The notes beneath the pieces were generated by a model. It was not told the origin of the DNA and did no database searches. It worked only from the letters and a program-made list of their open reading frames with translations. 64,000 bases of DNA, taken from assembly GCF_002878395.1 (NCBI RefSeq), contig NC_061118.1, forward strand, positions 133,456,564 to 133,520,563, written 5' to 3'. The position numbers were made by a program, and so were the translations under genes. Shown here piece by piece: positions 47,630 through 60,194 of this stretch; position 1 is the first letter of the stretch, and the number at the start of each line of letters is the position of its first letter. The stretch comes from Capsicum annuum (lineage: Eukaryota > Streptophyta > Magnoliopsida > Solanales > Solanaceae).

Positions 47630-48541
47630 CTTATTTCTAAGATTACAAAAGGTAGTAAACCCTAGGCTTGATTGTCCACCATTGCCTTGTCACCTTGTAT
47701 CCCTCTTTCAATGATGCTATGGGTTCCCATAACTTCACCTTTAGCTCTTTCAAGAATGATAAAGGGTTTCTTGAGTTTGGAGTTTTCACCCATCAAACCC
47801 ATTTGGAGATTTGGGGTTTTCACCCATAAACTCCATCTATTAAGCTCAAGAAAAGGTGGAATCCATAATCAACAACTAAAAATCATGCAAACCCATCAAC
47901 ACCCACACACAAATACACTTTAGTTCAACATAATCCTAATACTAAATTACTTTGCCACTCATGAAGAAAGTAAAGAAAGATAGAGCATGAGGAGTATCCA
48001 AGGCATTTATTCTTCACAAAACACTAGGAATTTAATTCTCCAAAATTAGTTACAATCTTTCCCAATTAGGGTTCTTGCTTGAAATTTAAAATTATGTATG
48101 AGGTAAGCAATACCAAAAGAAGAAAGGGTTTTTGCCTATCTAAGGTTTGGGATTCGTCCTTGTGAATTTATAAAACTACCTTGGGCAATATTACCGCTTA
48201 GCCGAGATTGTGTGAAGATGTTCGCAATCATGGGCAATATAACTACAGGTCTGCTCCGCGATCGCATTCCTCTGACTATCTTGACTAACCGTGATGGTGG
48301 CCTGTGGCTCATGATTGTGGTAACTGAGGCTGGTGATTGCTCCAGGTCTTCAGGTACACTTTTTTGCCTCCATTTGATCCCTTTTTAGCTCCAATTCACA
48401 TCATTCCATCTCACCAAATATATACCTACACAATGTGGATACTAGTGCATTAAATCACAGTTATATCTTATTTAATTTTACTAAACGTGATAGTGTGCAT
48501 AAATATTTAGTGAAAATGAGTGGTAAAATCACCACTCCACA
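47630..48541 (-). repeat. 5' LTR of the second Athila-type element, second piece
   Basis: Continues the LTR exactly where the first piece stops (compare 30620-31545). It has a CpG-rich island at about 48190-48320. It ends CACCACTCCA next to resumed chromovirus RT. Confidence 0.88.
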
Positions 48542-50830
48542 CATTACAGAACCTTAAGGATTACCAGTTATTTGCTAAGTTCAGTAATTATGAATTCTAG
48601 TTGAGATCAATAGCTTTTCTCAGTCACGTTATTTCTGGTGATGTCATTTGAGTTAATCCTCAAAAGACCAAAGCAGTGAGATACTGACCTAGACCTATAT
48701 CTTCATCATATATCAGTAGTTTCTTGGGTTTATCTGGTTACTACAAATGGTTTGATGAAGGGTTTTCTTCTATTATTTTTGCTATGTTTCAATTACCCCA
48801 GAAGAAAATTAAATTTTAGTGGTCAAATTCCTGTGAGAAGATTTATCAGGAGTTGAAGACTCGACTCACTTACGCTCCAATCTTAACTTTACCAAATAGC
48901 ACAAATAGGTTTTGTAGTATATTGTGATGTTTCTAGAGTTGGGTTTGGTTGTGTGTTAATCCAGAGAGGTAAGGTCATTGTCTATGCCTCTAGACAACTT
49001 AAACCCAATGAGAAGAACTACTCGACCAATGACCTTAAGTTGGTAGCAGTTGTCTTTTCCTTAAAGATTTAAACGTATTACCATTATGGGGTTCATGTTG
49101 ATGTGTTCATGGATTGAAAGAGTTTATAGTATGTGTTCATTCAAAAGGATCTAAATCTTTATCAGAGAAGGTGGCTTGAATTTTTGAAAGACTATGATAT
49201 GAGTGTATTGTACCATCCGAGTAATGACAATATAGTGGTTGATGCCCTTAGTAGTCTATCGATGGGAATTGTTATGCATTTTAAGGAGGATAAGAAGGAG
49301 TTAGTCTGTGAGGTCATCATCTTGCTAGATTAGGTATTCGGTTGGTTGATTCGACCGAAGTTAGCATATAGGTTCAGAATGGTTTGGAATCCTCATTGGT
49401 TGCTGAATTGAAAGAAAATCAATATAGAGATCCTATTTTGGTCAAGTTAAATAAGGCAATTAGAGATCAAAATATAGAGGTTTTCTCCCACAGAGGAAAT
49501 GGTGTACTTCATTGTTAAGGAAGGTTATGTGTTTTGTGTGTTAATAGTTTGAGATTACTACTATTAGCTTAAGTGCATGGTGCGTAATATTCTATTCACC
49601 TAGGGGCCACTAAGATGTATCGTGATTTGCGAAAAATCTATGGGTGGAGTGATATGAAGAAAAATATTACAGAATTTGTCACTAAGTGTTCTAATTGTCA
49701 GTAGGTTAAGGTTGAGCACCAAAGTCCTAGTGGTACACTTTAGGAGTTCAGTATCCCCACTTAGAAGTGGGAGGTGATGAACATAGATTTTGTGATAGGG
49801 TTACCTCATATATGTCGTCTGCATGATTCAATTTGGGTCATTGTAGATTGAATAACCAAGTTAGCCTATTTCTTGTCAGTTCATACTTTCTATTCAACTA
49901 AGGATTATTCTAGACTCTATCTTAGGGAATTGGTAAAGTTTTATGGGGTTCTGTTGACCATTATTTTAGATAGAGATACTCAATTTACCTCACAGTTTTA
50001 GAAGGCTTTTCAGAAGGGTCTTGGTACCTAAGTTTATCTCAGTATAGTTTTTATCCTCAGACAGATGGTTAGTCAGAACGAACCATTCAGACTTTAGTGG
50101 ACATGCTGAGGGCTTGTGTTATTGACTTTAAGGGTAGTTCATATGACCACTTACCTTTGTTTGAGTTTGCCTACAATAATAATTATCGCTCTAGTATTCA
50201 GATGGCTCCGTTTGAGGCTCTATATAGAAGGAGGTATAGATCCCCTAATGGTTGGTTTGAAATAGATTAGGCTTCCTTGATAGGGCCAGATTCACTTTAT
50301 GAGGTGATGGAGAAAGTTCGTCTAATCCGCAAAAGGCTGAAAATATCCTAAAGCTAACAGAAATCTTATGTATATGTGAGGATAAGAGATCTTGATTTTG
50401 ATGTTGGTGACTTGGTTTATTTGAAAATTTCTCCCATAAAAAAGGTGAAAAGATTTGAAAAGAAGGGGAAGCTCAGTCCTCACTATGCTGGCCCATTAGA
50501 ATTTTGAACCATTTTGGAAAGGTATCTTATGAGTTAGAGTTGCCTGCAGATTTGGCATCATTACATCCAATGTTGCATGTCTCTATACTAAAGAAATATA
50601 TTGGTGACTTAGCTACAGTTTTTCCTTTGGAGAGTGCGGTAATGAAAGATAGTCTCTCCTACGAAGAAAACTAGTTGATATCCTTGACCGTCAGATTCGT
50701 AGGTTGGGGAATAAAGAAGTTCCCTTGGTTAAGGTGCTATGGAGAAATCAGTCCATTGAGGGAGCTACTTAGTAAACAGAAGTAGATATGTGAGCCAAGT
50801 ATCCCCATATTTTCTCTACGAATTCAGATT
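48542..50830 (+). pseudogene. Chromovirus pol part 2: RT end, RNase H, integrase, chromodomain
   Basis: Immediately right of the insertion the frames resume the RT thumb/connection (DYQLFAKFSN, then AFLSHVIS). RNase H follows at about 48900-49270, including the open piece 49133-49333 with LNLYQRRWLEFLKDYDMSVL. Integrase runs from about 49580 to 50330. It shows the zinc domain ending CSNC, and the three catalytic positions in MNIDFV (about 49784), ILDRDTQFTS (about 49970) and SERTIQTL (about 50075). A chromodomain-like end, LDRQIRRLGNKEVPLVKVLWRNQSI, is split over frames at about 50670-50760. Many stops occur, so the gene is dead. The chromodomain places it among chromoviruses. Confidence 0.85.
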
Positions 50831-51053
50831 CAGCTTGAGGTAATAGTTTCTCTTAAATTAATTCTCCCATATTCTATCTCAGCTATCCAACCATCCTCAT
50901 GTCATTGCATCCATTCATGAATTTAGTTCAGTCCATTTATCATATTTTAGATTTAGTTATTTAATCTTGATTCACCTCATAAGTAGTTAGTGTACGATCT
51001 TAGTTTTCTTAGTATCTCAGCTTATACAGTTTCATTTGTGGACAAATGATCCC

Positions 51054-51064
51054 AATGGGAGATA
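51054..51064 (+). promoter_or_regulatory. Polypurine-like tract before the 3' LTR
   Basis: AATGGGAGATA directly before TGTAATACCCC. The family usually has AAGGGGGAGATAT here. Confidence 0.6.
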
Positions 51065-51065
51065 T

Positions 51066-53264
51066 TGTAATACCCCGCAAGATTCTAGACATGTTTCCAG
51101 CTCCTAGACACATGTTTAAAGGGTCCAAGTCATTAATTTCATACTAAGTATAAAAGACAACCATTTTAAGACCCCAAGAATGTGAGCATTTTACTATTGG
51201 CATTTCCAAGTCCGAACATTGATTTTTGAGTTGAAATATGTTTAAGGATGTTAAAAAGGTCATTCAGGAGTGTATCAGAATTCTTGGAAGAGGTTCAGGG
51301 TATTTTTGGACCATGGAGCCAGAATGCCTCCAAAATTTGGGTGTGTCACAGAGGCAAGACCTCCGTGATTCATGGCATGTCATGGAGGTTAGCCTCAGTG
51401 ATACACGCCATGTCATGGAGGCTAGCCACAACAATAGTCTCCATTCCACAGAGGCTGGTTTTTCCTACTTTATTTTTTAAAAGTCTAAGGGGGCATTGTG
51501 GTCTTTTTCCCCTCTCCCAAATCAGCCAATACACGAATTAAAAACCCAAGAGGGGCATTATTTTCCCTATTCCCCATCAGTAACCCATGTAAAACTCATC
51601 CCCATTCTCAAGAACATAAAATCAAGCCTCTTTCTAAGGATTCACCATTCAAGGTTCTAATTCCATATTTTTTATGACAAAATTCAAAATATTAAGGTAT
51701 GCGGGGTATTCATCAACGAGCTCCTTCCACCCATTAAGTCCCAAAATCCCTATTTGGTCTAAGTATGAACTTCCTATCCTCTTTTATGAAAATATCATTG
51801 TTAATTATGAATTTAATCCATGTTGTTCTTAGTACTTTTGAATTCAAGCCATGCCAATATGTTTTCCCATGTGAATTATATTATTACATGCTTTGAATTT
51901 TAGTTACCCTCATTATATTTAGTTGATACCATGTGAATTTATCAAGTTATGAATTAAATCATGTGAGCATGTTGTCTTCATAAGTTCAACACATCCCCAT
52001 ACTCAAATTCATGGATTTCATCGGTTTAGTCAAGTGTACTATGTTTTGGGTCTACGAATCATTAATTTTCTTTCAAGTTTCTGACGATGTTATTGTATTT
52101 AAAATATTTTTAGTTCTGAAGGATTATGAACACTGGATATCTATATGTTTATACATGTTTCTATTTTCAAGTAACAAGTCAGTCAGATCATGATTCTTTA
52201 TCATCATATTCAGGTTATTATATTCATGATGAGCATTTATCCATTGTGATATCCAGTTAACATTAATCATTACCAGTGTCAGTTCAGCTGGGAGTAAGAT
52301 TTAACACCAAGCAAACCTAGGGATGAAATCTCACCCGCCAGTAGAGGACTAAGAACTTTAGTAGCAATCCCTAAGTTCCATAACTACATAGCCAACTTAG
52401 GTTCTCAGATGTTACCCATTCGTAGAAGACTGACACTCTAGTACTTTGGGACACCAGTTTAGTGGATCCGCATGGTCAGTGTTAGTACCCGTGGCAAGGT
52501 ACTAACACCCATCCAACTAAGGTTACGAGTTGGACCCTAAATAGCTCAGATTGGGGCCTGTCGGTTACATGATAGCTCCCTCAGTTTCAGTCCAGTACTA
52601 AGGTATATCAGTACAGGTTTGCATAACCAAGATTTCAAGTTATCAGCTATTCAGTCAGTCAGTTTTATAGATTATTTCAGTATATATTTTATTTGGTCTT
52701 GCATTCTCTTTAGTATGTTTATGCATTCTTGTTCAGTATCCATATGTATTTCAGTTAGTCCCTATCTCACGTACCAGTACATTCAAAGTACTGATCGTAT
52801 ACTCTCTTTTGCACTATGCTATCTTAATAAATAGGTTTGAACACTCAGTTCCCTGATCGCCCCTAGTCAGTTCAGTATCACTCAGCAGCAATTGTGGTGA
52901 TCCTCATTCATCGAGGACAAGTTATTGCAGTTATTTCACTATTTCTTTATTTTCTGTCAGTTGGAGTTAGATGGGGTTTTTTCTATCAACTACTCATGTC
53001 CCAGAGGATTTCAGATGTTTAGATATTTAGACTAGATATTCAGATATACAGATTTTTTTCAGTTTCTTTGTAAGTAATTCAGACTGTTGTTATTTTTTTC
53101 AGTATCCCACTTTGATAGTATTTATATCACTTCAACTTCTGCATATGATACTTTATCATTATTTTATTCAGTGCTCATAACAGGTACCAGATCATGGGTT
53201 ATCTTAAGGTCACTTATAGCCTTAAGCACCGTGTCGCGACTAGGGGTAGCCTGGAGTCGTGACA
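51066..53264 (+). repeat. 3' LTR of the plus-strand chromovirus
   Basis: Starts TGTAATACCCCGC and ends GGAGTCGTGACA, 2.2 kb. It has a self-complementary, CpG-poor 'GTCATGGAGG' repeat island at about 51350-51460, and the 24-nt U5 hairpin at 53203. The ORFs at 51238-51541 and 52011-53290 inside it have no recognisable domain. Its 5' partner LTR is missing. Confidence 0.85.
53203..53226 (+). other. U5 24-nt hairpin (family B)
   Basis: Arms CTTAAGGTCAC and ATAGCCTTAAG around TT. The outer seven pairs are perfect, then one G-T pair. CACCGTG follows directly, 38 nt before the LTR end. Confidence 0.7.
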
Positions 53265-55130
53265 GTACCAATAATCATAACTTCAAGTGAACAATAGTGA
53301 GACAATACCTAAGATTCTCTTCAAACCATAATGATGGTCTTGAACCGAAACCAAAGAGCAATATCATCAAAATAATGTCATACAAGGGTAATTAATGTCG
53401 GACTCAAATCAAAACTAGAGTATCGTACCATCATATCAAAGTATCACATATGAATCACAATTTGCTGGACTTGAACCGAAACTAGTAAACAAGTACAAGG
53501 TGACTAGTTTAACCAAAGGTCGAAAAGGTATCTACATCATTCTAAGGGTCAAGAACTACTTTAGGATAATTAAATAAGACCTCTCATGTCTACAAGGGGC
53601 TAACAAAAATATTTGACCTAAAAGAGAGTCGGTAGGGCCTGCTATTAATCCTAAAAGTATATAGTAAGGCAACTTTCTAACTAAAACTACTCTAAGGATC
53701 TAATGTTTTAGAACTAATTATTAAATAAGTAAAAACTAGACTTGAGATGACATCCTAACACAAAGGATGAGGAATGAGCCGAAACTCTACCTAAAATGGC
53801 TCTCTAAGCGGCTAAATAATGCTAGTCACTAAACATACAACTAAGACATAAGACCGTACCCATCACTAGCATAAGACTAATACCACAATAAATCTCAATA
53901 AGAGAGAAGTAAGCCTACCTACCTGAACGCTGTTGAAAGCTCTTAAAGCCAACTAGATTAGATTTTTCCCTTCCTAGAAGTCTTTGAAGGATGCCCCACT
54001 ATCAAAAAATAATCTACACATTAGCCCAATAATAACAATACCAATAATACATGTAAAAGCTTTGGGTCCAAAATCGAGCTAAAATTCTCATGTAGGGCCC
54101 ACTTATGGAATCACGACTTTAACCGTCAAAATGTCCCTCCAAGCACAAAGATTGTTTGCCCTAAAAATAGGTGAAATTTGAGCACAAACAAACCCTAAAT
54201 CATCCTATAAATTAAACTAGGGATTTGTGTTTAACTTAGAAAATTAGTAAGGAATTTAATGGAAACTTATGAAAATAGAGGTGAGAAAATATAAAAATGA
54301 CATCTCCAAATCACCCTGGATGCCCAAGGATAGATGTCCACACTTTTTTAGCTCTCACTTATGAAAAATAGAGAAAAATTAGGTCCTACAACATTTAATA
54401 CTACCAAGGGTCCTTCATCGCAATTGTGAGGACCCTGTCATGAATGCATTGCCTGACCCAACTTACCCTTTGCAAATGTGATTAGTCCAACACGAATGCG
54501 AAGAAGGACATCATACCGGTCGATTAAATGAATCTTCATAAACATGAAGGCCAGGTAAATTCGATGGCCAATAACCTTGGCCTTTACGATTCCGAAGGTC
54601 ATTTTTGGCCTGCACCAGCTGAAGCTACACTAAAAACTTGGCAATTTTTCCTAGTTTCTGATTAGACCCTCGGGATTCATTTGAAATCCCATGAATGCAA
54701 AAAACCTATGCTATTTTATGAAATTCAATATTCCACACTCAAATCCATCAAATTTTCCATTTGAGGTTGTTTCAATGAAACGTGAGTTCGATACCTAAGA
54801 ATTATTTTAACCAAAATCTACCCAATAACCCAAAATGAGTTCAGAAGCCTTGGAACCCTAGCCAAGGGTCATCCTAGCCTAAAATTGATATCTCGGACCT
54901 TATGGAATTATCAAAATTGAAATGTGAGTTTGCTTACCTATAGTTTAGGTTCGATATCTTATTCTTTACATTAATACTTCAAAATAGGAAATTGACTCTA
55001 AAAATCAAATGGACTACCCGATAATTGAATTGTTAGCTACTAGAAGTCAAACATAACTTAGGATAGGTATGGAAAGATCTAAATGCCAAAATGCCATAGA
55101 AATATAGAAAATGACTAAGAGGTCATTACA
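53265..55130 (-). repeat. 3' LTR of the minus-strand chromovirus
   Basis: The right end is GGTCATTACA at 55130, i.e. it starts TGTAATGACC on its own strand. The left edge abuts the end of another LTR (53264), so the true end is uncertain. CpG-containing stretch at about 54410-54590. Related to 25225-29128. Confidence 0.75.
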
Positions 55131-58100
55131 ATATCCACTACTAAAAGAACTTTCATTGGCAAAAGTAAAAGATCAAGATGTATTTGAAGGCTTGAACAAG
55201 TAGGGATATTGGGGCTGTATTTCACTCTCGATCTCCCAGGTAGCCTCCTCGATTGGGTGGTGTCACCACTAGACTTTTAATGAAGCTAATCTCTCAAGAG
55301 AGCAACCGCCTGACATCCATGGCCAATATAGGGACTAGTTTCTCTATGAAGGTCAACCCCTCATCTAACTTAACTGAGTCCCACCAAAGTATATATGACT
55401 TATTAGGAATATAGTGTTGCAACATAGATACATGGAAAATTGGGTGAATAACTGAAAAGTTTAGGATCAAGGATAACTCTTAGGCCACCTTTCCAATGGT
55501 CCAAATTATCTCAAATGGCTAAATACCTAAGTCTAAGCTTCCCCCTCTTCTCGAACCTCATCATGCCCTTTATGATGATTTAAAGGAAAACCCAATCACT
55601 AACTCCAAACTTCAAAGCATGAAGTGTGCAATCAGCATAACTCTTCTGCCTACTCTAAGCTACACGTTACCTATCCTAAATTACCCGCACCTATCTAAAG
55701 ACTCACGAAGCATGTCAGTTCCATAGGGAATAACGTTAGAAGTCTCAAACCAGACAACTAAATATCAATAATGTTTTCCATAAAATGCCTCAATTGGTGC
55801 CATCTCAATACTCAAGTGGTAGCTATTATTATAGGTAAACTCCGCTAAGGCTAAGTGTTGCTCCCATTGACCTTCAAATTCCATCACATATATACAAAGT
55901 ATATCCTCCAAAACCTGAATAGTCCACCATGATTGACCACTATTTTGTGGTGGAATATGGTGCTAAAATCAACCTGAGTACCTAACTCCTCCTGAAATAT
56001 CCTGAGAAGCTAGAAATAAGCACTGAGCCTCTAATTAAAATAATAGGCATAGGTACTCCATGAAGGCGAACTATATATTGAACATAGATACAGGCCAACC
56101 TCTCAGCACTGAAAGAAATCTAAATCGAGATAAAATGAGAAAATTTTATTAATTGGTCAATAATGACCTACTGTTGGAACCACAAGAATTATGAGGCAAA
56201 CTACTCACGAAGCCTATAGTAATCTGCTCCTATTTAAACTTCGGAGTGGGTAACCTTTGAAGCAATCAAGCTAGTCTTTGATACTCGGCCTTTACTTGCT
56301 AACAACATAAATATCAAGCTACAAAGTCCGCTACATCCTTCTTTATCCTACTCTACCATTAATATTGCCTTAAATCTCTATACATCTTAGCTACCCCAGG
56401 GTGAATAGAATATCAGGAGCTATGAGCCTATTGCAATATTGACTAAATCATGTCTCTAATCCTCAAAACATAAATATGACCATTAAAGCTCAGGATACCC
56501 TCAGAATCCAAGGTATCCCAACTGGACTCATCTCTAAACACCTAATTACAAATACCATGAAGTCTACTATCCTCAAACCAATGATCTCAAATGTACTCCA
56601 TCAAGGTAGATCTAACCTTAACGTTGGGTAAAATCATCTTAGGGTCTGAAATATCAAGTATAACCATCAAGTTGGCTAAGGACTGAATGTCCCAAGCCAA
56701 TAGCTACCCCAAAACTAAAATGAAAACAAAGCTACTCATACTCATTTCCTTTCAGCTAAAGGCATTCACTATGACTTCACCTTGCCTGGGTGGTCTAGAA
56801 TAGAGATAGCAAAGTCATTTAGCACTTAATCCAGCTGCATTGTCACGAATTATGCTCCTGTTGGATCATAAACTACTGTAGACCATGATAGTCATATGGA
56901 TCACACAAAAAACATTATACAAGTATGTCTCCAAATCTTAAGTGGAAAAGCTACTGCTGCCAACTTTAAATCATGAGTAGGGTAGTTACGCTCATCACCT
57001 TTATTTGCCTCAATGCATATGCAATAACTCAGCCCTACTGTATCAAAAAATAACTTAAACCAATACCAGAAGCATCATGATGAACTATAAAAAACCCATA
57101 CTCTAGTGGAAGAGTCAAAATAAGAGCAGTGTGAGCTAATCCTTGAGTTTTTAAAAGATCAACTCGTATTCATCATACCATAAAAAGGAACCTCTTCTGA
57201 GTTATCTATTTATAGGTGTTGTAATAGTAGCAAATCTTTTAACAAATTGACTATAATAGACTGTCAGACCAATAAACTGCAAACCTTAGATAGAGATATA
57301 GGTCTGGCCCAATATTGAATAGCCTTAATCTTTGTTAGTTCCACCACAATCCTATCTTTGTACACCACGTGTCCTAAGAATATCATAGACTCTAACCAAG
57401 ACTAACACTTTGAGAATTATGAAAAAGCCTATTATCTCTCAAATTTAGAGTACAATCATTAAATTTCGCTCATGCTCCTCTCTAAACCTTGAATAGACAA
57501 GGATATCATTGATGAATATGATCATAAAAAATTCCAACTAGGGTTTGAAAACATAATTCATCAAGTCCATGAATGTTGTTATGGCATTGGGAAACCCAAA
57601 AGATATCATAAGAACTTATAGTGGCCATATCGAGTCTTGAAGTCTTTCTTAGGGATGTCTTTAGCTCGAATCCTCAACTGATGGTAACCAAATCTCAAGT
57701 CAATCTTTGAGAATGTTGCCATTTCTTGAAGCTGGTCAAATAAATCATCAATACAAGGCATAGGATACCTATTCTTTACTGCCACCTTTTTTAGTTGTTT
57801 GTTGTCGATATACAAATGCATGGAACCATCTTTTGTATTTATGAAAGAAGATAGAAGCACCTAAGGTAGTACACTTAGACTAATAAAACCATTACCTAAG
57901 AGATCATGCAGCAGAGAATTTAGCTACTTAAGCTTAGTAGGAGCCATAAGATAGGGTACCATAGAAATAGGTCAGGTGTATAGCTCAAGATCAATAACAA
58001 ACTTAATATCACACTCAGGAGGAAGACCAGGTAGGTCTGTAGGAAAAAATCAGAAAACTCATGATTAATAGGAACAAAATCAAGCAAAGGACTCTCGACA

Positions 58101-58900
58101 CTAATATCATGAACATAAGTATCATAAGACTCACAACGCCTCAACACCATTCTCCTAGCCCAAACATAAGAAATAATCCCCATCAATTCACTTTGAAAAG
58201 AACCCTACCCTTCAATTGATCGTATGTTAATCACGGCTAGGTAATAGTCCTGGCAAAGTAATTCAAAACTGCATGATAGAGGAATAACTAGTCCATGCCT
58301 AGAATCATATCATCATCCAGCATATCTAGCATAATAAGGTCATCTTGAGTATTAAAATCTTAAATGATCACAACACATGATCTTTAAACTTGATCCATAT
58401 CTAAAGAATCACCCACAAAAATAGATACATATAACAGCACCGACAAAGGTTCCTTAGACAACTCTAACTGTAGTGCATAATAAATAGAAACATATGAAAA
58501 AGTGGATCTCAGATTAAATAAAGTAGCAGCAGACTAACGACATACTAAAATTATACCTTTAATAATAGCATACAAAGATTCCACCTCTAGCCTACTATGT
58601 ACAATATAAAACTGACCCCTTCTACCTCTAGATTGGGTAATTGACTAACCATATGTCCTACATACCTAAGGACCTCCTTTAGAACCCTAGAGGCCACTCC
58701 CACGGCCCTAAGCACTACCCTTCACTATTCGTGACACTAATATGATTATTCGAACACTCTATGTTATAGGTTGAGTCATCCCATGTTAGGGATACTCTTT
58801 GGAGAAATAATCAAGAACCCCATAATCTTAACAAGCCGCAAGCACTTGACTTTATCCAAAAGATTTGAGTGACTAAGAATAGCTACCTCAGCTTGAAGAC
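55131..58900 (-). pseudogene. Chromovirus pol (protease to chromodomain), decayed
   Basis: Open piece 57606-57860 is [47 protein letters not shown]. The next catalytic box reads FINDIL at about 57506-57517 instead of FIDDIL, so the first catalytic Asp is Asn. Piece 57920-58186 holds the protease-RT linker (VESPLLDFVPINHEFSDFF). Integrase zinc-domain remnants (KKDVADFVA, QVKAEYQR) lie at about 56290-56400. The pol end, EEATWEIESEIQPQYPYLF with a TGA stop soon after, is at about 55260-55170 and is the chromodomain tail. RNase H between about 56750 and 57250 is poorly preserved. Confidence 0.8.
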
Positions 58901-60085
58901 CCTAACGGTGCACCTTTCAAAATCTAACCACTATCCTATCCACTATAGTCACTTTAACTAGACAGGTCTCTATTTATGATTTAGAGTGCTGCATAAATGA
59001 GCCTACTAGACTAGCCTTGGCGCTGATAAGATTGATGTGGAGGGTACCTACCTTGAGAACCTCTACCTCTAAACTGTGAGATATTATGGCTTTACTGAAG
59101 TTGCCCTATTGATGATTCCTCTTGTCGCCGCATCCTTAGGCCTTATGATGCATCTCTTTATAGTCTAGGAATAGTAAAAAAATATTAATAAAGGACCCAA
59201 CAGTTGAAACTAAACTTTGAATAGCCATGTGAAGAGGAAATCTCATTCTTCTAACAAAATACTGAATTTGCTCATAATCGATAGGTAAGATTGTAGTAGC
59301 ATGTCTGGATAACTCATGGACTTTTTCCTCATATTCACAATCATCATAGAACCGTGCTCTAAGCTAGTAAACTAATCTCTCAAGCATTATTAAAGACTTC
59401 GAGGCATATACTTCTCCAAAAAAGACTCAAAGTACTGAGTCCATATTATAGAGAATTAGTTGGCCTATAATCAACATAACCTCTTCACCAATGTCTAGCT
59501 ACCAAGTCCAACTAAAAATTAATATAGTTAAATCCCACACACCTCAATTAGGCATAAATTATGGAATATTTCTTCACTAAAAGTTAGAAACTCAAATAAA
59601 TTCTTGTCTGGGGCCTATGAAAATCTAGTTAGAGTCAATCTAAAGAATTGGCCCAACATTTTCTACACCTCGACTTCATAGCTTGCTGAGCAACTGCCAA
59701 TTGTGAAACTATCGATGCTAGAGGAATCTCAACTCTTGAAGCCACAACTACAGGTTGTGCTTCTAAATTAATACAACTCTGGTTTAATTACAGAGCACCA
59801 TCAGAAGGTGAACCACCTATCAATCCCAATAACTGAAGCAAGACATCTTTGAGCACTAAAGAAGAAATAAACCCCAATGGAGCTTAGGCTTCTCCCTGGA
59901 CCACCAATGTCTGGGTGGAAGAATCTCTAGCTCAGGAAAAATAATAGGGTCTGATGAAGGCTCCCTATCCTAATCTCTAGCTGAGATTCCAGCCCTAGCA
60001 TTGCCTTGGCCTTTGGGTCGGTTAAGACTTCTTGCGAGTGCCCTAGCTATAGACTTTGGGTCCTCATCTTTAGTCACCATATCTT
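58600..60085 (-). pseudogene. Chromovirus gag, decayed
   Basis: Starts MVTKDEDPKSIARALARSL on the minus strand near 60080, a good family start, followed by RPKGQGNARAG. After a stop at the ISARD position, frames shift repeatedly. A degenerate zinc-knuckle region with SKEYP (family 'xRECP') lies near 58790-58870, its last Cys replaced by Tyr. Gag would package element RNA; this copy is not functional. Confidence 0.65.
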
Positions 60086-60194
60086 ATATCCAAACCATCT
60101 ATAACCTAACTAGAACCCCACAATTCTTGAAGGTATAAATAACAAGGAAAATCTAACAAAACCCCCATAATCCTAATGGACGAAAACAAGAAGG

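Larger units (their letters stand above)
30134..48541 (-). mobile_element. Athila-type element, apparently non-autonomous, inserted in chromovirus RT
   Basis: The minus-strand 3' LTR is at 30134-31545. The 5' LTR is in two pieces, 38218-38733 and 47630-48541, separated by another insertion. A tRNA-Asp-like primer site (38195-38214) and a polypurine tract (31546-31560) sit at the expected places. Interior order on the minus strand: gag, protease, then a region with 'putative plant transposon protein'-like remnants instead of RT and integrase. I see no clean target duplication: the left flank is TATTG and the right flank begins CATTAC, so the right edge may have lost bases. Confidence 0.82.
29129..53264 (+). 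mobile_element. Plus-strand Tekay/Del-type chromovirus, 5'-truncated and split by insertion
   Basis: Pol sequence 29129-30133 (protease and RT) continues after an 18.4-kb insertion at 48542-50830 (rest of RT, RNase H, integrase, chromodomain). A purine-rich tract follows, then a 3' LTR (51066-53264). Gag, primer site and 5' LTR are missing; the left edge abuts a minus-strand LTR. Stops are frequent but all domains are readable. It is the oldest layer of the nest, because the Athila-type element interrupts its RT. Confidence 0.85.
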
